From NCBI GenBank assembly GCA_024036415.1, contig JAMWET010003424.1, positions 1 to 64,000 of the forward strand: a stretch of DNA of 64,000 nucleotides. Reading direction: 5' to 3'. The stretch is from Prochilodus magdalenae (Eukaryota > Chordata > Actinopteri > Characiformes > Prochilodontidae). Positions 43,001 through 53,138 of this stretch are shown here, piece after piece. The notes beneath the pieces were generated by a model. That model worked only from the letters and a program-made list of their open reading frames with translations. It was not told where the DNA came from and did no database searches. Each line of letters opens with the position of its first letter. Position 1 is the first letter of the stretch. Position numbers and translations under genes: made by a program.

Positions 43001-44765
43001 ATCCGTTATGAATTATTCACTAACTACTATGAATTATTCAGTAACTACTGTGAATTATTCAGTATCCATTATGAATTATTTAGTAACTACTATTAATTAA
43101 TCAGTAACTACTATGAATTACTCAATAACTACTATGAATTATTCAATAACTACTATGAATTATTCAGTAACTACTATGAATTATTCAGTAACTACTATGA
43201 ATTATTCAGTATCCGTTATGAATTATTCACTAACTACTATGAATTACTCAATAACTACTGTGAATTATTCACTAACTACTATGAATTATTCAATAACTAC
43301 TGTGAATTATTCAGTATCTATTATGAATTATTTAGTAACTACTATTAATTAATCAGTAACTACTATGAATTACTCAATAACTACTATGAATTATTCAGTA
43401 ACTACTATGAATTACTCAATAACTACTATGAATTATTCAGTAACTACTGTGAATTATTCAGTATCCGTTATGAATTATTCACTAACTACTATGAATTATT
43501 CAATAACTACTGTGAATTATTCAGTAACTACTATGAATTATTCAGTAACTACTATGAATTATTCAATAACTTCTATGAATTACTCAATAACTACTTTGAA
43601 TTATTCAGTAACTACTATGAATTATTCAGTAACTACTATGGATTATTCAGTATCCGTTATGAATTACTCAATAACTACTATGAATTACTCAATAACTACT
43701 ATGAATTACTCAATAACTACTGTGAATTATTCAGTAACTACTATGAATTATTCAGTAATTATTGTGAATTATTCATTATTAGTTATGAATGGTTCAATAT
43801 CTACTATGAATTATTCAGTACTATGAATTATTCAGGAACTACTGTGAATTATTTATTATTTTTATGAATGATTCAATATCTATTATGAATCATTTAGTAA
43901 CTACTGTGAATTATTCAGTATCCGTTATGAATTATTCAGTAACTACTATGAATTATTCAGTAACTACTATGAATTACTCAATAACTACTGTGAATTATTC
44001 ACTAACTACTGTGAATTATTCAGTATCCATTATGAATTATTCAGTAACTACTATGAATTATTCAGTAACTATTGAGAATTTTTCAGTACCCAGCATTTCT
44101 CTCTCTCTCTCTGTGCTTCATTGTACTCTCTTTTTCTCTGTATTACAGGCTGTGAGATGGCTCTGTTGTTCCCGATGCGTTCTAAACACAGTTTTGCGGA
44201 GGTCTATCTGTCTCCCTCTCCTTCTCTGACCGCTCTGTCTGTCTGTCTGTGGGTGAAAGCGACCGAAGTGCTGGACAGGACCGTGCTGTTCTCGTACAGC
44301 AGTGGGAACAACACTCAGGAGCTGCAGCTTCTTCTGAACAGAAACACACTGACCCTCTCTGTGGGCGAAGATGTGGATGCAGTTAAGGCACCCGGCGCAG
44401 GGTTGGAAGGTCAGTGGAGACATTACTGTGGGCTGTGGAGTTCAGAAACGGGAGTGGCCTCGCTCTGGGTGGATGGTCGGCAGGTGTCAGGCTCCTCAGC
44501 AGTGGCACAGGGTGGCAGGCTTTCTGAGGGGGGTGCCGTTCTGCTGGGTCAGCAGAAGAGCTCCTCAGGAAGGTACAAAGACATGGAGACTGCTGTGGCT
44601 TTCACCGGGAAACTGACCGCGGTCAACGTGTGGGGCCGAACACTGGACCCAGACCAGATCAAAGAACTGGCCAATCAGGAAGGGATGTGTGATGAGAGGG
44701 GGGATGTGATTGGCTGGGGGGTTTCTGAGATCATACCATACGGGGGAGCTCTGTTCATCAGCTGA
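39969..44765 (+). CDS. ptx3: ptx3 gene span (long pentraxin 3), exons 1-3
   Basis: PTX3 is a secreted pattern-recognition protein that assembles into disulfide-linked multimers, binds microbes and complement factors and is induced by inflammatory signals. Three exons (39969-40092, 41652-42164, 44149-44765) join with two phase-1 introns into 1254 bases, 417 codons with a stop. Human PTX3 has the same three-exon plan and 381 residues. Residues 1-19 form a hydrophobic signal peptide. Residues 50-210 are a helical, coiled-coil-like N-terminal region with WDKLFIMLED and Cys 49, 94, 103 and 136. Residues 214-417 are the pentraxin domain, starting CEMALLFPMRSK and ending GWGVSEIIPYGGALFIS. Fish often have more than one ptx3 paralog; which one this is cannot be told here. 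Confidence 0.94.
40731..41267 (+). mobile_element. Tc1-like deletion derivative in ptx3 intron 1
   Basis: Terminal inverted repeats TACAGGGGTTGGACAATGAA and TTCATTGTCCAACCCCTGTA are exact complements with TA edges. Inside, 40981-41180 encodes a transposase N-terminus: VTKTASLCDVSRATVSRVM (helix-turn-helix), GRKRKLSGRDVRVLTRIV. The catalytic part is deleted. The sister copy at 45602-45899 keeps the opposite part. Confidence 0.85.
41652..42164 (+). CDS. ptx3: ptx3 exon 2: N-terminal helical/coiled-coil domain
   Basis: From a CCCAG acceptor to CAG|GTAAAA, 513 bases, residues 42-212 and one base of 213. It contains the family hallmark WDKLFIMLED at residues 57-66, then long heptad-like helices rich in Leu, Glu and Arg. 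Sequons NAS (119) and NFT lie in the helices. Cys 49, 94, 103 and 136 are candidates for inter-subunit bridges; human PTX3 uses N-terminal Cys 47, 49 and 103 for assembly, but the pattern here is not identical. The open frame continues beyond the donor into repeat and should not be annotated as coding. Confidence 0.93.
42165..44148 (+). repeat. 21-bp minisatellite filling ptx3 intron 2
   Basis: Unit GAATTATTCAGTAACTACTA plus T, 21 bases, clean from about 42670 to 44090 (roughly 67 units) and degenerate from about 42190. Variant units (TATCCGTTATGAATTATTCA, AATAACTACTGTGAATTATT) alternate. Because 21 is divisible by three and the unit has no stop in one frame, it gives artefactual ORFs of 79-153 codons of an MNYSVTT heptapeptide. 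The exon 2 donor and exon 3 acceptor bracket it, so it is intronic. A CT-rich tract (44099-44140) follows and forms the acceptor. Confidence 0.93.
44149..44765 (+). CDS. ptx3: ptx3 exon 3: pentraxin domain
   Basis: After a pyrimidine-rich TATTACAG acceptor: G-CEMALLFPMRSKHSF, VCLWVKATEVLDRTVLFSYS, a sequon in NNTQE, HYCGLWSSETG, the beta strands VASLWVDG and GGAVLLGQQ, then LTAVNVWGRTLDPDQI and a TGA stop. The Cys of CLWVKA and of HYC form the conserved intradomain pair. The pentraxin signature is H-x-C-x-[ST]-W-x-[ST]; here the fifth position is Leu. The ligand-binding face otherwise looks intact. All 204 whole codons and the split codon read without a break. Confidence 0.95.
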
Positions 44766-44911
44766 ATCTGTGATAAATACCTCTAAATGGTGAAATATTA
44801 TCTCCTAAAGGGCTATATATGCACAAACTAAACTGCAACAACTTATGAAAACACTTTTCATCGTTTTTGTGAAATCACAGAAATGGACACATCCACGTAT
44901 ACTGCATATAT

Positions 44912-45295
44912 CAGGGTTTCTCAACATGTGGGCTACGGATCACTAGTGGGCCATGAACCACCCTGTAATGATCCGTGAGCATGTACTTGGGTGGAGGTAG
45001 TAGTTTGCAGTGGGCTGGAAACATCATTTATAATCATATTAGTGTTATATTATATATATTAATATAAATATATTTATATTAATGCACACTTGTACAAATG
45101 AAAATGTCCCATTTGCAAGCTAATTCGATTAGAGACAACATAATTTACATAATCTTAAATGCCATAATTCTAAAGTTTTCAGTGTAAAAAAAAAGATCTG
45201 TATTTATAAAAGTTGATTCGAGTCTCCTGGTGGTTCTCTATGCTTTGTAGTTGTTATCAGGTGAACCTTGAAGTGGAAAAGGTTGAGAACCCCTG
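44912..45295. mobile_element. non-autonomous hAT-like element downstream of ptx3
   Basis: Left end CAGGGTTTCTCAAC and right end GGTTGAGAACCCCTG are inverted repeats. The flanks GCATATAT and ACATATAT could be a diverged 8-base duplication. Non-coding. Confidence 0.65.
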
Positions 45296-45601
45296 ACATA
45301 TATAATATGTTCATCATGCAGCAGTTTAGCTCCTCCCACTAATGATGAAGTTACAAAGAGTGCTTCAGCTCGGACTGCTTTAAATATGACGAACAACACT
45401 TGACAGCCAATCAGAATAGAGCTCTTAAAGGCACAGTAACATAAAAAGGTACGTTTAATTATAAGGGATGAAGGGAGGCGTTTTGAGGAGAGGGGTTATG
45501 ACTATTATGATTTTAATTCATAAACTCACAGAAAGTGACAAAAATTGACAACAGTGTAAGATCTGGGTGCAGACAATTGATGTAATATATATATAATATA
45601 T

Positions 45602-45899
45602 TACAGGGGTTGGACAATGAAACTGAAACACCTGTCATGTTAGTGTGGGAGGTCTCATGGCTAAATTGGACCAGCCTACCACCAAGAAAGACGAACCTCC
45701 ACCAGCATCACATAGTGACCTGGCCACTATCCTGCAAGAAGAATGGCTTAAACTCCCTCTGACCACTGTGCAGGACTTGCATATGTCATTCCCAAGACCA
45801 ACTGATGCTGTATTGGCCGCAAAAGGAGGCCCTACACCATACTAATAAATGATTGTGGTCTAAAACCAGGTGTTTCAGTTTCATTGTCCAACCCCTGTA
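45602..45899 (+). mobile_element. Tc1-like deletion derivative downstream of ptx3
   Basis: Same termini as 40731-41267. It retains a transposase C-terminus (LQEEWLKLPLTTVQDLHMSF, then AVLAAKGGPTPY) in place of the HTH part, so it derives from an independent internal deletion of one parent family. Confidence 0.82.
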
Positions 45900-46540
45900 T
45901 ATTTTTATTTATGTTGTTTTACTGCATTTTACTGCTTTATATTTCTACAGGCCAAAAGTGTGAGAGCAATGCTGACTTTGCAAAATTAAAAAAACTCTAA
46001 AAACATAAAAAAGCCAGAGCTAACAGACGGCACCGTGTTTTAAAATGATTCTGATTCACTAAACTGAATTTAACTCAATGTAAAATTCGCAGTAAAGAGT
46101 CGCAATTCCAGGATGATACGTTCTAATTTTACACACATAGCTGTTAGAAACAGAGAGGGAAGTTTTTTCTTAGTGAGAATAAATACGTTATTTTGTGTTG
46201 GTGGTTGGTAAATTTGCGTAATTGTAAAATATGTTTGAATAGTTAAAAACATTACTATGTGGTCTGTAGTGTGTGTATGTATAATCCTACTGTAAATAAA
46301 ACTGCTTCCAGAACTTATTCCTGTCATTCCTGAGAGCTTCTTAAAACTTACAGAGTCATGGAGTAATGCAGCAAAGCCACTAAAACAGAAATCGCTGTAA
46401 AGAGACACTAGAGTCTCCAGATTGAGATATTCCCCTTTAAAAACTATATGCCCACTTCTGATTAGGTAACTTGAAGGCAAGAGTAGTAGCTGCTTTAGGG
46501 TTGGGTTCTGGGGGTTCTGTAGACTTTGTATAATTCCAGT
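45900..46540. other. downstream of ptx3, possible 3' sequence
   Basis: No protein match. A minus-strand ORF of 136 codons (46070-46480) has no recognisable domain and low-complexity composition. AATAAA at about 46295 is 1.5 kb past the ptx3 stop and is not clearly linked to it. Confidence 0.35.
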
Positions 46541-46746
46541 ACATTTACAGCATTTAGCTGACGCTCTTATCCAGAGCGACTTACAAGGTTAATCATATTA
46601 CAGGTAGTGTTAGGAGTCTTGCCCAAGGACTCTTATTGGTGTAGCACAGCGTAGTCACCCAGACTTGGATTTGAACCCCAGTCTCCCACATGTGGTGGTG
46701 GCTCTCTGGCGTGCAGTGGTTATATCCGCTGAGCTACACCAACCAG
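46541..46746 (-). repeat. tRNA-derived SINE, family B copy 5
   Basis: TTTAGCTGACGCTCTTATCC, TTGGATTTGAACCCCAGTCT and GAGCTACACCAACCAG. Well preserved. Confidence 0.75.
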
Positions 46747-47216
46747 ATAATGATGTAAAGTCTGTAGTCCTCAGACCATCATTAGTGTAGAGAGAATAGA
46801 TTATGTAAACCACAGAAATGATTCATTAGATCGTAACAAGCTAACAACTATGACGGTAAAAGTGTTAGATTAAAGGTTTTCTGGTACCTGCAGACAATCT
46901 GATAATTAAAAAAAATCTCTTAATCTCTTAAAATCTCTTTCAGAGATTTTTAGGAACCTGATGAATTCCCATTGATCTGTATTTTAGTGATTTTTCTATT
47001 AAACGATTTAAAGGCTATTTTTCTATATTTAAATCTGTAAACATTCTTATTCTCTTATACTTATTAATGGGTTTTAGAATAATAACAATGAAATATACAA
47101 CTCCAATTCCAAAATACAAGGAGCAGTTTGCAACTCAAGTCACATTCAAGATTAGGTGAGGCCAGTCATTCTCGTAGTAAAGAGCTTTTAAGACATTTTT
47201 GTGCCATTTATGTTCT

Positions 47217-47860
47217 TACACACAGAGGAATTTATCTTCCACGTTTAACCCATCCGTGAAGTGAAACTCCCACATACACACACACTAGTGAACTGTTAGA
47301 CAAAAGACTTCGAAACCGACGTTTACAGAATTAAAAAAAACAGGAAGGGTTTATTCACAAACAGGCAAGCTCAGCAAGCAACAGTAAACAGTATAACAAA
47401 GGGAGAAGCTAAATCGGAGTCAGAGACAGGCGGAGGTCAGAACCAGGTAGAACAAGCAGTGAGGGCAAACAGGTTTACAGGGGAAGACCGAGGGGGGGAA
47501 ACCAAAGTGAGGAAGCACAGGTACAAACCGTAGAGTCAGAGCACGAGCAAAAGGGATAAAGCGGAAGAGTAGTAGAGGAACGAAGGGAGTCGGAAACCAG
47601 AATGAGACAACACGAGAACGCTCAGGATTGCTAAACTAAGTTTGGCAAAGCTTCGCAAAGTGTGAGTGTTTGTGTGTGGCTTAAATACAGGAAGTAAATG
47701 ATTGATAACAGCTGTGGCTAAAACTCAGGTGACCTAGAGCATATCACGGAGTCCGAACAGGGGCACATAGACATGACGTCATCGAACGTGGCCCTCTGGG
47801 AAGTGGAGTCCCGAAGAGCGGGGAAACTGTGACATGAACGCACACACTAGGGGCAGAGAA
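47217..47860. repeat. dispersed repeat (same family as 36990-37249), split by solo LTR
   Basis: 47217-47293 (AGAGGAATTTATCTTCCACG, AACCCATCCGTGAAG, CACTAGTGAAC) matches 36995-37065 closely. It resumes after 47834 with ACACACTAGGGGCAG, the direct continuation in the other copy. So this repeat was present before the LTR inserted. Confidence 0.65.
47294..47834. mobile_element. solo LTR, 541 bp, 5-bp target duplication TGAAC
   Basis: Begins TGTTAGAC and ends CTGTGACA (5'-TG...CA-3') and is flanked on both sides by TGAAC. No internal region, primer-binding site or second LTR is present, as expected after recombination between two LTRs. The LTR-retroelement superfamily is not determinable here. 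Confidence 0.72.
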
Positions 47861-48920
47861 AGTTAAAGCTGTGTCATGCAAAGAACAATCCATATGTCAA
47901 CACGATCCAGTGTTGCCTTCTCTGGCCCAAAGATTTGTTAAAAACAGACCGAGGCAAAATGGAAAATTGTTCTGTGGCTACATAAATCAAAACAATTCTT
48001 TTTGGAAACAACGAATGCCATGTCCTGCGGACTCCAGAGGAGAGAGACCGTCCAGCTTGATCTCAGTACACAGTTCAAAAGCCTGCATCTCTGACGGTGG
48101 GAGGCTGCATTAGTGCCTATGGTGTAGGCAGCTTAAACATCTGGAAAGGCACTATAAATGCTGGGGCTTTAGAACAACTTATGGTCCCAGCCAGACACTG
48201 TCTCTTTCAGGGAAGGCTTTGGATATTTCAGGAGGACCATGCTAAACCAGATACTGCATCTATTACAACACCATGGGTATGTAGAAGAAGAGCCTGCCTG
48301 CAGTCCAGACCCAGGACTGTTGAGCAGCTAGAACCCAACATCAGACAGGAATGGGACAACATTCCTCTTCCAAAACTCCAGCAACTGGCCTCCTTACTAC
48401 CCAGATGTTTACAGACTGTTGGTAAATGACGATGATGATGTGGCACAATGACAGACATTGAGCCATGCTTTTCTACCATCAAGTTCTAAATGAGTTAATA
48501 ATTTCATGAACAGGTCAACTTTCTCACTTTCAACTGATTGTGTTCCATGTTATATCGTGAATAATCTATGGGTCTATAAGATTTGCATTTCTATTACTAG
48601 TGTCACAACTTTTGGGGTTGGGGTTGGGGTGGAATTGGGGTTGTAAAGCAAAACACATTTCACCCATCCACATCACAAACACACTCAGGTATTATACAAC
48701 ACAAAAGTACACAACCCAAAGCCCTGAATATGACAGATAAATAATTTAATTAAAAACTAAACACATCAAACTACCAGTGAGGGCTCACCTGAGTTAAGCA
48801 CAGCAGTGATACTAAAACCTGAACAGTTATTGGATGAAGAGATGCAAAGAGGTTGCAAAGTATTTAGCTAAAGATTTCTAAAACCTGCTGGTCTGATGAT
48901 CTGTTTCAAGCAAACCTGAT

Positions 48921-49201
48921 TGTAACGTCGGACACGAGTGGACAGCATACAAGTGCAAAAAAAGAGAAAAGGCAAAAACCAAAGACACTAGGAAAACTAA
49001 GACCTGACAAGGGGCGGAGCTACAAACTAGGGACAGGTGAGGGGCCTGACAAGGGGATGAAGACAGGAGGAGCAATAACCAAAACCAACGGAAGCACATG
49101 GGACAGGACAACAAAAGGCAAATGGAAGTGACTGGAGAAAGACAGAAATGGAAAACCAGAGAAAGCGTAGATATACAGGCTAGCCTAGACAGGACGTGAC
49201 A
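48921..49201. mobile_element. solo LTR, 281 bp, 5-bp target duplication CTGAT
   Basis: Begins TGTAACGTC and ends GGACGTGACA, flanked by CTGAT at 48916-48920 and 49202-49206. The TGTAACG/CGTGACA ends form a short inverted repeat, as LTRs do. It differs from the 47294-47834 LTR, so it is a second family. Confidence 0.7.
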
Positions 49202-50199
49202 CTGATTTGTTTCTTTGAGGAACAGGAACAGACATCAAGCCTTCGAGTCAGGATCTGAAAGGTCTGTGTAGTTTCCAAAATAGCAGTATTATACGCCTGG
49301 TCATAAGAGAGAAGTAAGCGATGACATCAGATTTCCCACAGGTTAGTTGGATTAGTGGATTAATATGATGGATAGTGACAGAAGTGCATGCTGGGTATTG
49401 TAGACTGACGAAGGAAAATATGAAAATGAAATTAAATCATGAATTATGATGAGTTTATGAGGCTGAGTGACGTAGCGCTGCTCTACAGAACCCTACTTCC
49501 ACAGTAGACTGTAGTTTTCAGGCGCTTTGACCTGTAGATGATCCGGAATGTTTAAAATTGTAATAAAATGTGCTGACGGGTTCAGACAGCTTAATAAAGG
49601 TTTTTTCTAGTCTTCGTTTGTTAAGGTGGGTCTGTGTTCTTCCACAGTGCAATATTAAACGAGAATCAGAGAACACATGTGTAGAGCTTGTTAAGGCGTT
49701 CAGTGTGTTAAACCAGCATTACCATGCTGACACTGTTGTCCCGTCAGAATAAGAGACAGGGACAAGTGACAGTGATCTGTGTTTCTGTTGAACACACTGT
49801 TCTGTTGGATGATCATATGGAAGATTCTGAATTTTATGCTTGAGGGAAACAAACAACAGGACTGTAAACACTGGCTTTAAAGGGGCCATAGCTTAGAAAA
49901 TGGTACTTATATCTCACTTATATCGATATGTTGTACATAAACAACAGGCAATCATGAGTAACCAATTTTGACAGATGCAAGTAAATTTTTATAGAGAAAA
50001 ATCACACTGAGTCTTAAACTAATGGAACCACAACGCCTTGAAGGCCGAAAAAATTATAAAAAATGTTTAAAACTTTTTGTTGTCTGTAACCATCTAACAC
50101 AGACAGACATAGACATGGAGCACATTGTAAGAGATAAGGAGAGGTTACAGAATGATCCTGTAAATTAATTGGAATTATGACTGTTTTTTACAGTGTCCA

Positions 50200-51845
50200 A
50201 AAAGTGCAAAATTTAGAAAAAAAATTACAAAAATACAAACAAATTTACAAGACGTGAAAAACTTTTACCAGTACTAAAACACTTTTATCAGTACTGAAAC
50301 ACTTTTACCAGTACTAAAACACTTTTACCAGTACTAAAACAGTTTTAATAGTACTGAAACACTTTTACCAGTACTGAAACACATTTACCAATACTTAAAA
50401 ACTTTTACCAGTACTGAAACACTTTTACCAGTACTGAAACACTTTTATCAGTACTGAAACACTTTTACCAGTACTAAAACAGTTTTAATAGTACTGAAAC
50501 ACTTTTACCAGTACTGAAACACATTTACCAATACTTAAAAACTTTTACCAGTACTGAAACACTTTTATCAGTACTGAAACACTTTTATCAGTACTGAAAC
50601 ACTTTTACCAGTACTAAAACAGTTTTAATAGTACTGAAACACTTTTACCAGTACTGAAACACATTTACCAATACTGAAAAACTTTTACCAGCACTGAAAC
50701 ACTTTTATCAGTACTGAAACACTTTTATCAGTACTGAAACACTTTTACCAGTACTAAAACAGTTTTAATAGTACTGAAACACTTTTACCAGTACTGAAAC
50801 ACATTTACCAATACTGAAAAACTTTTACCAGTACTGAAACACTTTTATCAGTACTGAAACACTTTTACCAGTACTAAAACAGTTTTAATAGTACTAAAAC
50901 ACTTTTACCAATACTGAAACACTTTTACCAGTACTGAAACACTTTTACCAGTACTAAAACACTTTTACCAGTACTAAAAAACTTTTACCAGTACTGAAAC
51001 ACATTTACCAGTACTAAAACACTTTTATCAGTACTGAAACACTTTTACCAGTACTAAAACAGTTTTAATAGTACTGAAACACTTTTACCAGTACTAAAAC
51101 ACTTTTACCAGTCCTGAAACACTTTTACCAATACTGAAAAACTTTTACCAGTACTGAAACACATTTACCAGTACTAAAACACTTTTACCAATACTACAAA
51201 AACTTTTACCAGTACTGAAACACTTTTACCAGTACTGAAACACATTTACCAGTACCGAACAACTTTTACCAGTACTGAAACACATTTACCAGTACTAAAC
51301 ACATTTACCAGTACTGAACAACTTTTACCAGTACTGAAACATTTTCACCAGTACTGCGATTTCTGGCAAACAGGAAGCGCTTGTTGTGGACCCTTCAGTT
51401 AAAGTGTTTTGTGGTGGTTCAGTGAGTGGAGTTTGGGATGGTGACAACACTAAAGTATTTCAGCCAGCTGGTACGCTTTTGTTTTTCCTGTGGCAGGTGT
51501 TTAGAGTTCTTAAAAGAGCAGACGGAAGAAAGAGATGAACCGGTGACGTCTAAACCACTTGGAGTTGGACATGTTAAGGAAGGAAACATGCTTTAGCGTT
51601 GTCACCATCCCAAACTCCACTCACTGAACCACCACAAAACAGTTTGATTGACAAGAGTCCTTCAACAAGCACTTCCTGTGTGTAGACCAACTCTTTCCAT
51701 CAGAATTCGCAGTTTGTAAAATTGTTTCAGGACTGGTAAAAGTGGTTCACGTCTTGTAAATTTGTTTCTGTTTTGCTTTTGTAATTTGGTTTTCTTGAAT
51801 GTAACTTGTTTTGGTTTATGTTCATTTGTTTTGCACTTCTCGGCC
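50200..51845. mobile_element. foldback (long inverted repeat) element with minisatellite in left arm
   Basis: The outer arms include ATTTACAAGACGTGAA at 50251-50266 and its complement at 51747-51762. Inner arms 51406-51455 and 51591-51640 are 50-base inverted repeats with one mismatch around a 135-base loop; next out, ACAGGAAGCGCTTGTTG (51370-51386) pairs with CAACAAGCACTTCCTGT (51663-51679). The right arm has one copy of the 20-base unit; the left arm has about 54. No transposase is seen, so it is a non-autonomous element or MITE. End points are approximate. Confidence 0.7.
50265..51352 (+). repeat. 20-bp minisatellite with 140-bp higher-order period
   Basis: Unit ACTTTTACCAGTACTGAAAC repeated about 54 times with few variants. 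The variant AGTTTTAATAGTACTGAAAC recurs at 50341, 50481, 50621, 50761, 50881 and 51061, so the array is mostly ordered in blocks of seven units (140 bases). Confidence 0.95.
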
Positions 51846-52523
51846 GTTATAGTTTTTGGCAGACATGGGAACAAGTCACTAAGTTGCAAGTAACAAGTAA
51901 GTCTCAAGTCTTAACAATCAAGTCACGAGTCAAGTCCCAAGTCAATACAAGCAAGTCTCGAGTCAAGTCCCAAGTCAATACAAGCAAGTCTCAAGTCCCA
52001 AGTCTTAAACTTCGAGTCCTAGTCAAGTCACCAGATGTCATTTCAATATTTCACATAACTGATGCAGCTGATTCACAGTATATTAAACTGACATAATCAT
52101 AAATGTTTTTAAAGTTTGTATTTAGTATAACAAAAACAACTTGCATCATCTCAAACAGTTCAAAACAACAAAGTGCTATTTTACTTAACAGGAACAAGTA
52201 GTGCAAATCGTTATTAAATAATTTGAAGGATAATAATAACCTGCAAAGTACTGTGCAGTAAACAAAGTACTTAACTGTAATCTCTAATAGAGGTATGTAC
52301 TAAACGCAGTATGGATAAAAATGAATATGAATTATACCACAGTTTTAGAACAGTGTAATAGTCAAAAAATGGGCAACAAAACGTCAAGGTTTATGGATTT
52401 TATAAAAAAAATTAGAAAGGACAGAGAATATCATATGATTCTATGATATCATCATGAACGCTGTTTTCAGTATGCTATAATTTTTCTGTAAACAGGCTAA
52501 CAAAGTAGCACTACATTCATTGC

Positions 52524-52718
52524 TTTTCTCAACCCTGGCCCTGGAGGCCCACCTGCCCTAAGGCACTTTTTATTTGTTTTCCATTCTCCCAACACATCTG
52601 ATCAACTATATCAGACATCTAGCCAGCCCATTACTTGCGTTAAAATAGGGGTTGAAGCAGAAAGACACAGTAAAATCTGCAGGGCAGTGGGCCTCGAAGG
52701 CCTGTTGAGGAACACCAC
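52524..52718. mobile_element. non-autonomous hAT-like element (TTCTCAACCCTGG type)
   Basis: Left TTCTCAACCCTGGCCCTGGAGGCCCACCTGCC-like start (first part TTCTCAACCCTGG) and right GGCCTGTTGAGGAACA. It resembles the copy at 12327-12477 in both ends and in the CCAACACA...GATCAA core. Short, non-coding. Confidence 0.5.
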
Positions 52719-52827
52719 ACTATCAATGAGTAGTAACAGAACCCATTCCACCTACAGGAATTTTTAATGACATTTCACAATTTCTGAACCCATAAGCGTT
52801 AATTGTATGGACCTGTAATATATATAT

Positions 52828-53075
52828 CGTCGCTGTCCAATGAAATCTTGTATCTTAATTTTTGTCCATTTTGACTTTTATGCATCATTTGAAAACAGCG
52901 ACAGTCCGTTTTACACTGTGAGATCTAAATGATGATAGACCACAGAAATGGCCCAAATTGCTTAGAAAAACGTCTGGTTCCATTGACTTACATTAAAATT
53001 GAATGAGGTTTTTTGGCCTCTCATTGTAAAGTTTTCCATTTTGGAGATACTATGTTTTTTTCTTGGACAGCGACG
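52828..53075. mobile_element. 248-bp MITE with 13-bp terminal inverted repeats
   Basis: Starts CGTCGCTGTCCAA and ends TTGGACAGCGACG, exact complements, both flanked by AT-rich repeats. It lies within the larger hAT element, so it inserted later. Family unknown. Confidence 0.65.
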
Positions 53076-53138
53076 ATATATATATATATAATATATAATA
53101 TATGATATAGTATATATATATACATATATATATATAAC
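53073..53138 (+). repeat. AT-rich low-complexity tract inside hAT element
   Basis: Repeated ATATAT with ATAATATAT interruptions, at the right edge of the nested 248-bp MITE. Confidence 0.85.

Larger units (their letters stand above)
47096..48645 (+). mobile_element. Tc1-like element, decayed, with nested insertions
   Basis: Left end TACAACTCCAATTCCAAAA and right end GGAATTGGGGTTGTA are inverted, with TA at both edges. The part 47870-48430 still reads as the second half of a Tc1-type transposase in broken frames: ASL...GGCISAYG, NIWKGTINAG, FQGRLWIFQEDHAKPDTASI, CLQSRPRTVEQLEPNIRQEW and SLLPRCLQTVGK. The N-terminal half is missing and the space holds another repeat (47217-47860) that itself carries a solo LTR. 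The same family occurs at 17860-19082. Confidence 0.75.

Noticed and set aside
42693..44229. Long MNYSVTT-repeat ORFs as a repetitive surface or silk-like protein
   Set aside because: They lie between a good donor (42165) and acceptor (44148) of ptx3, consist only of a 21-bp tandem repeat, and have no start context or family.
46070..46480. 136-codon minus-strand ORF downstream of ptx3
   Set aside because: AT-rich, low-complexity composition, no domain; a chance ORF is more likely.
50265..51352. Regular 20-bp repeats as a CRISPR array
   Set aside because: There are no spacers; repeats are contiguous, the DNA is vertebrate, and no cas genes are present.
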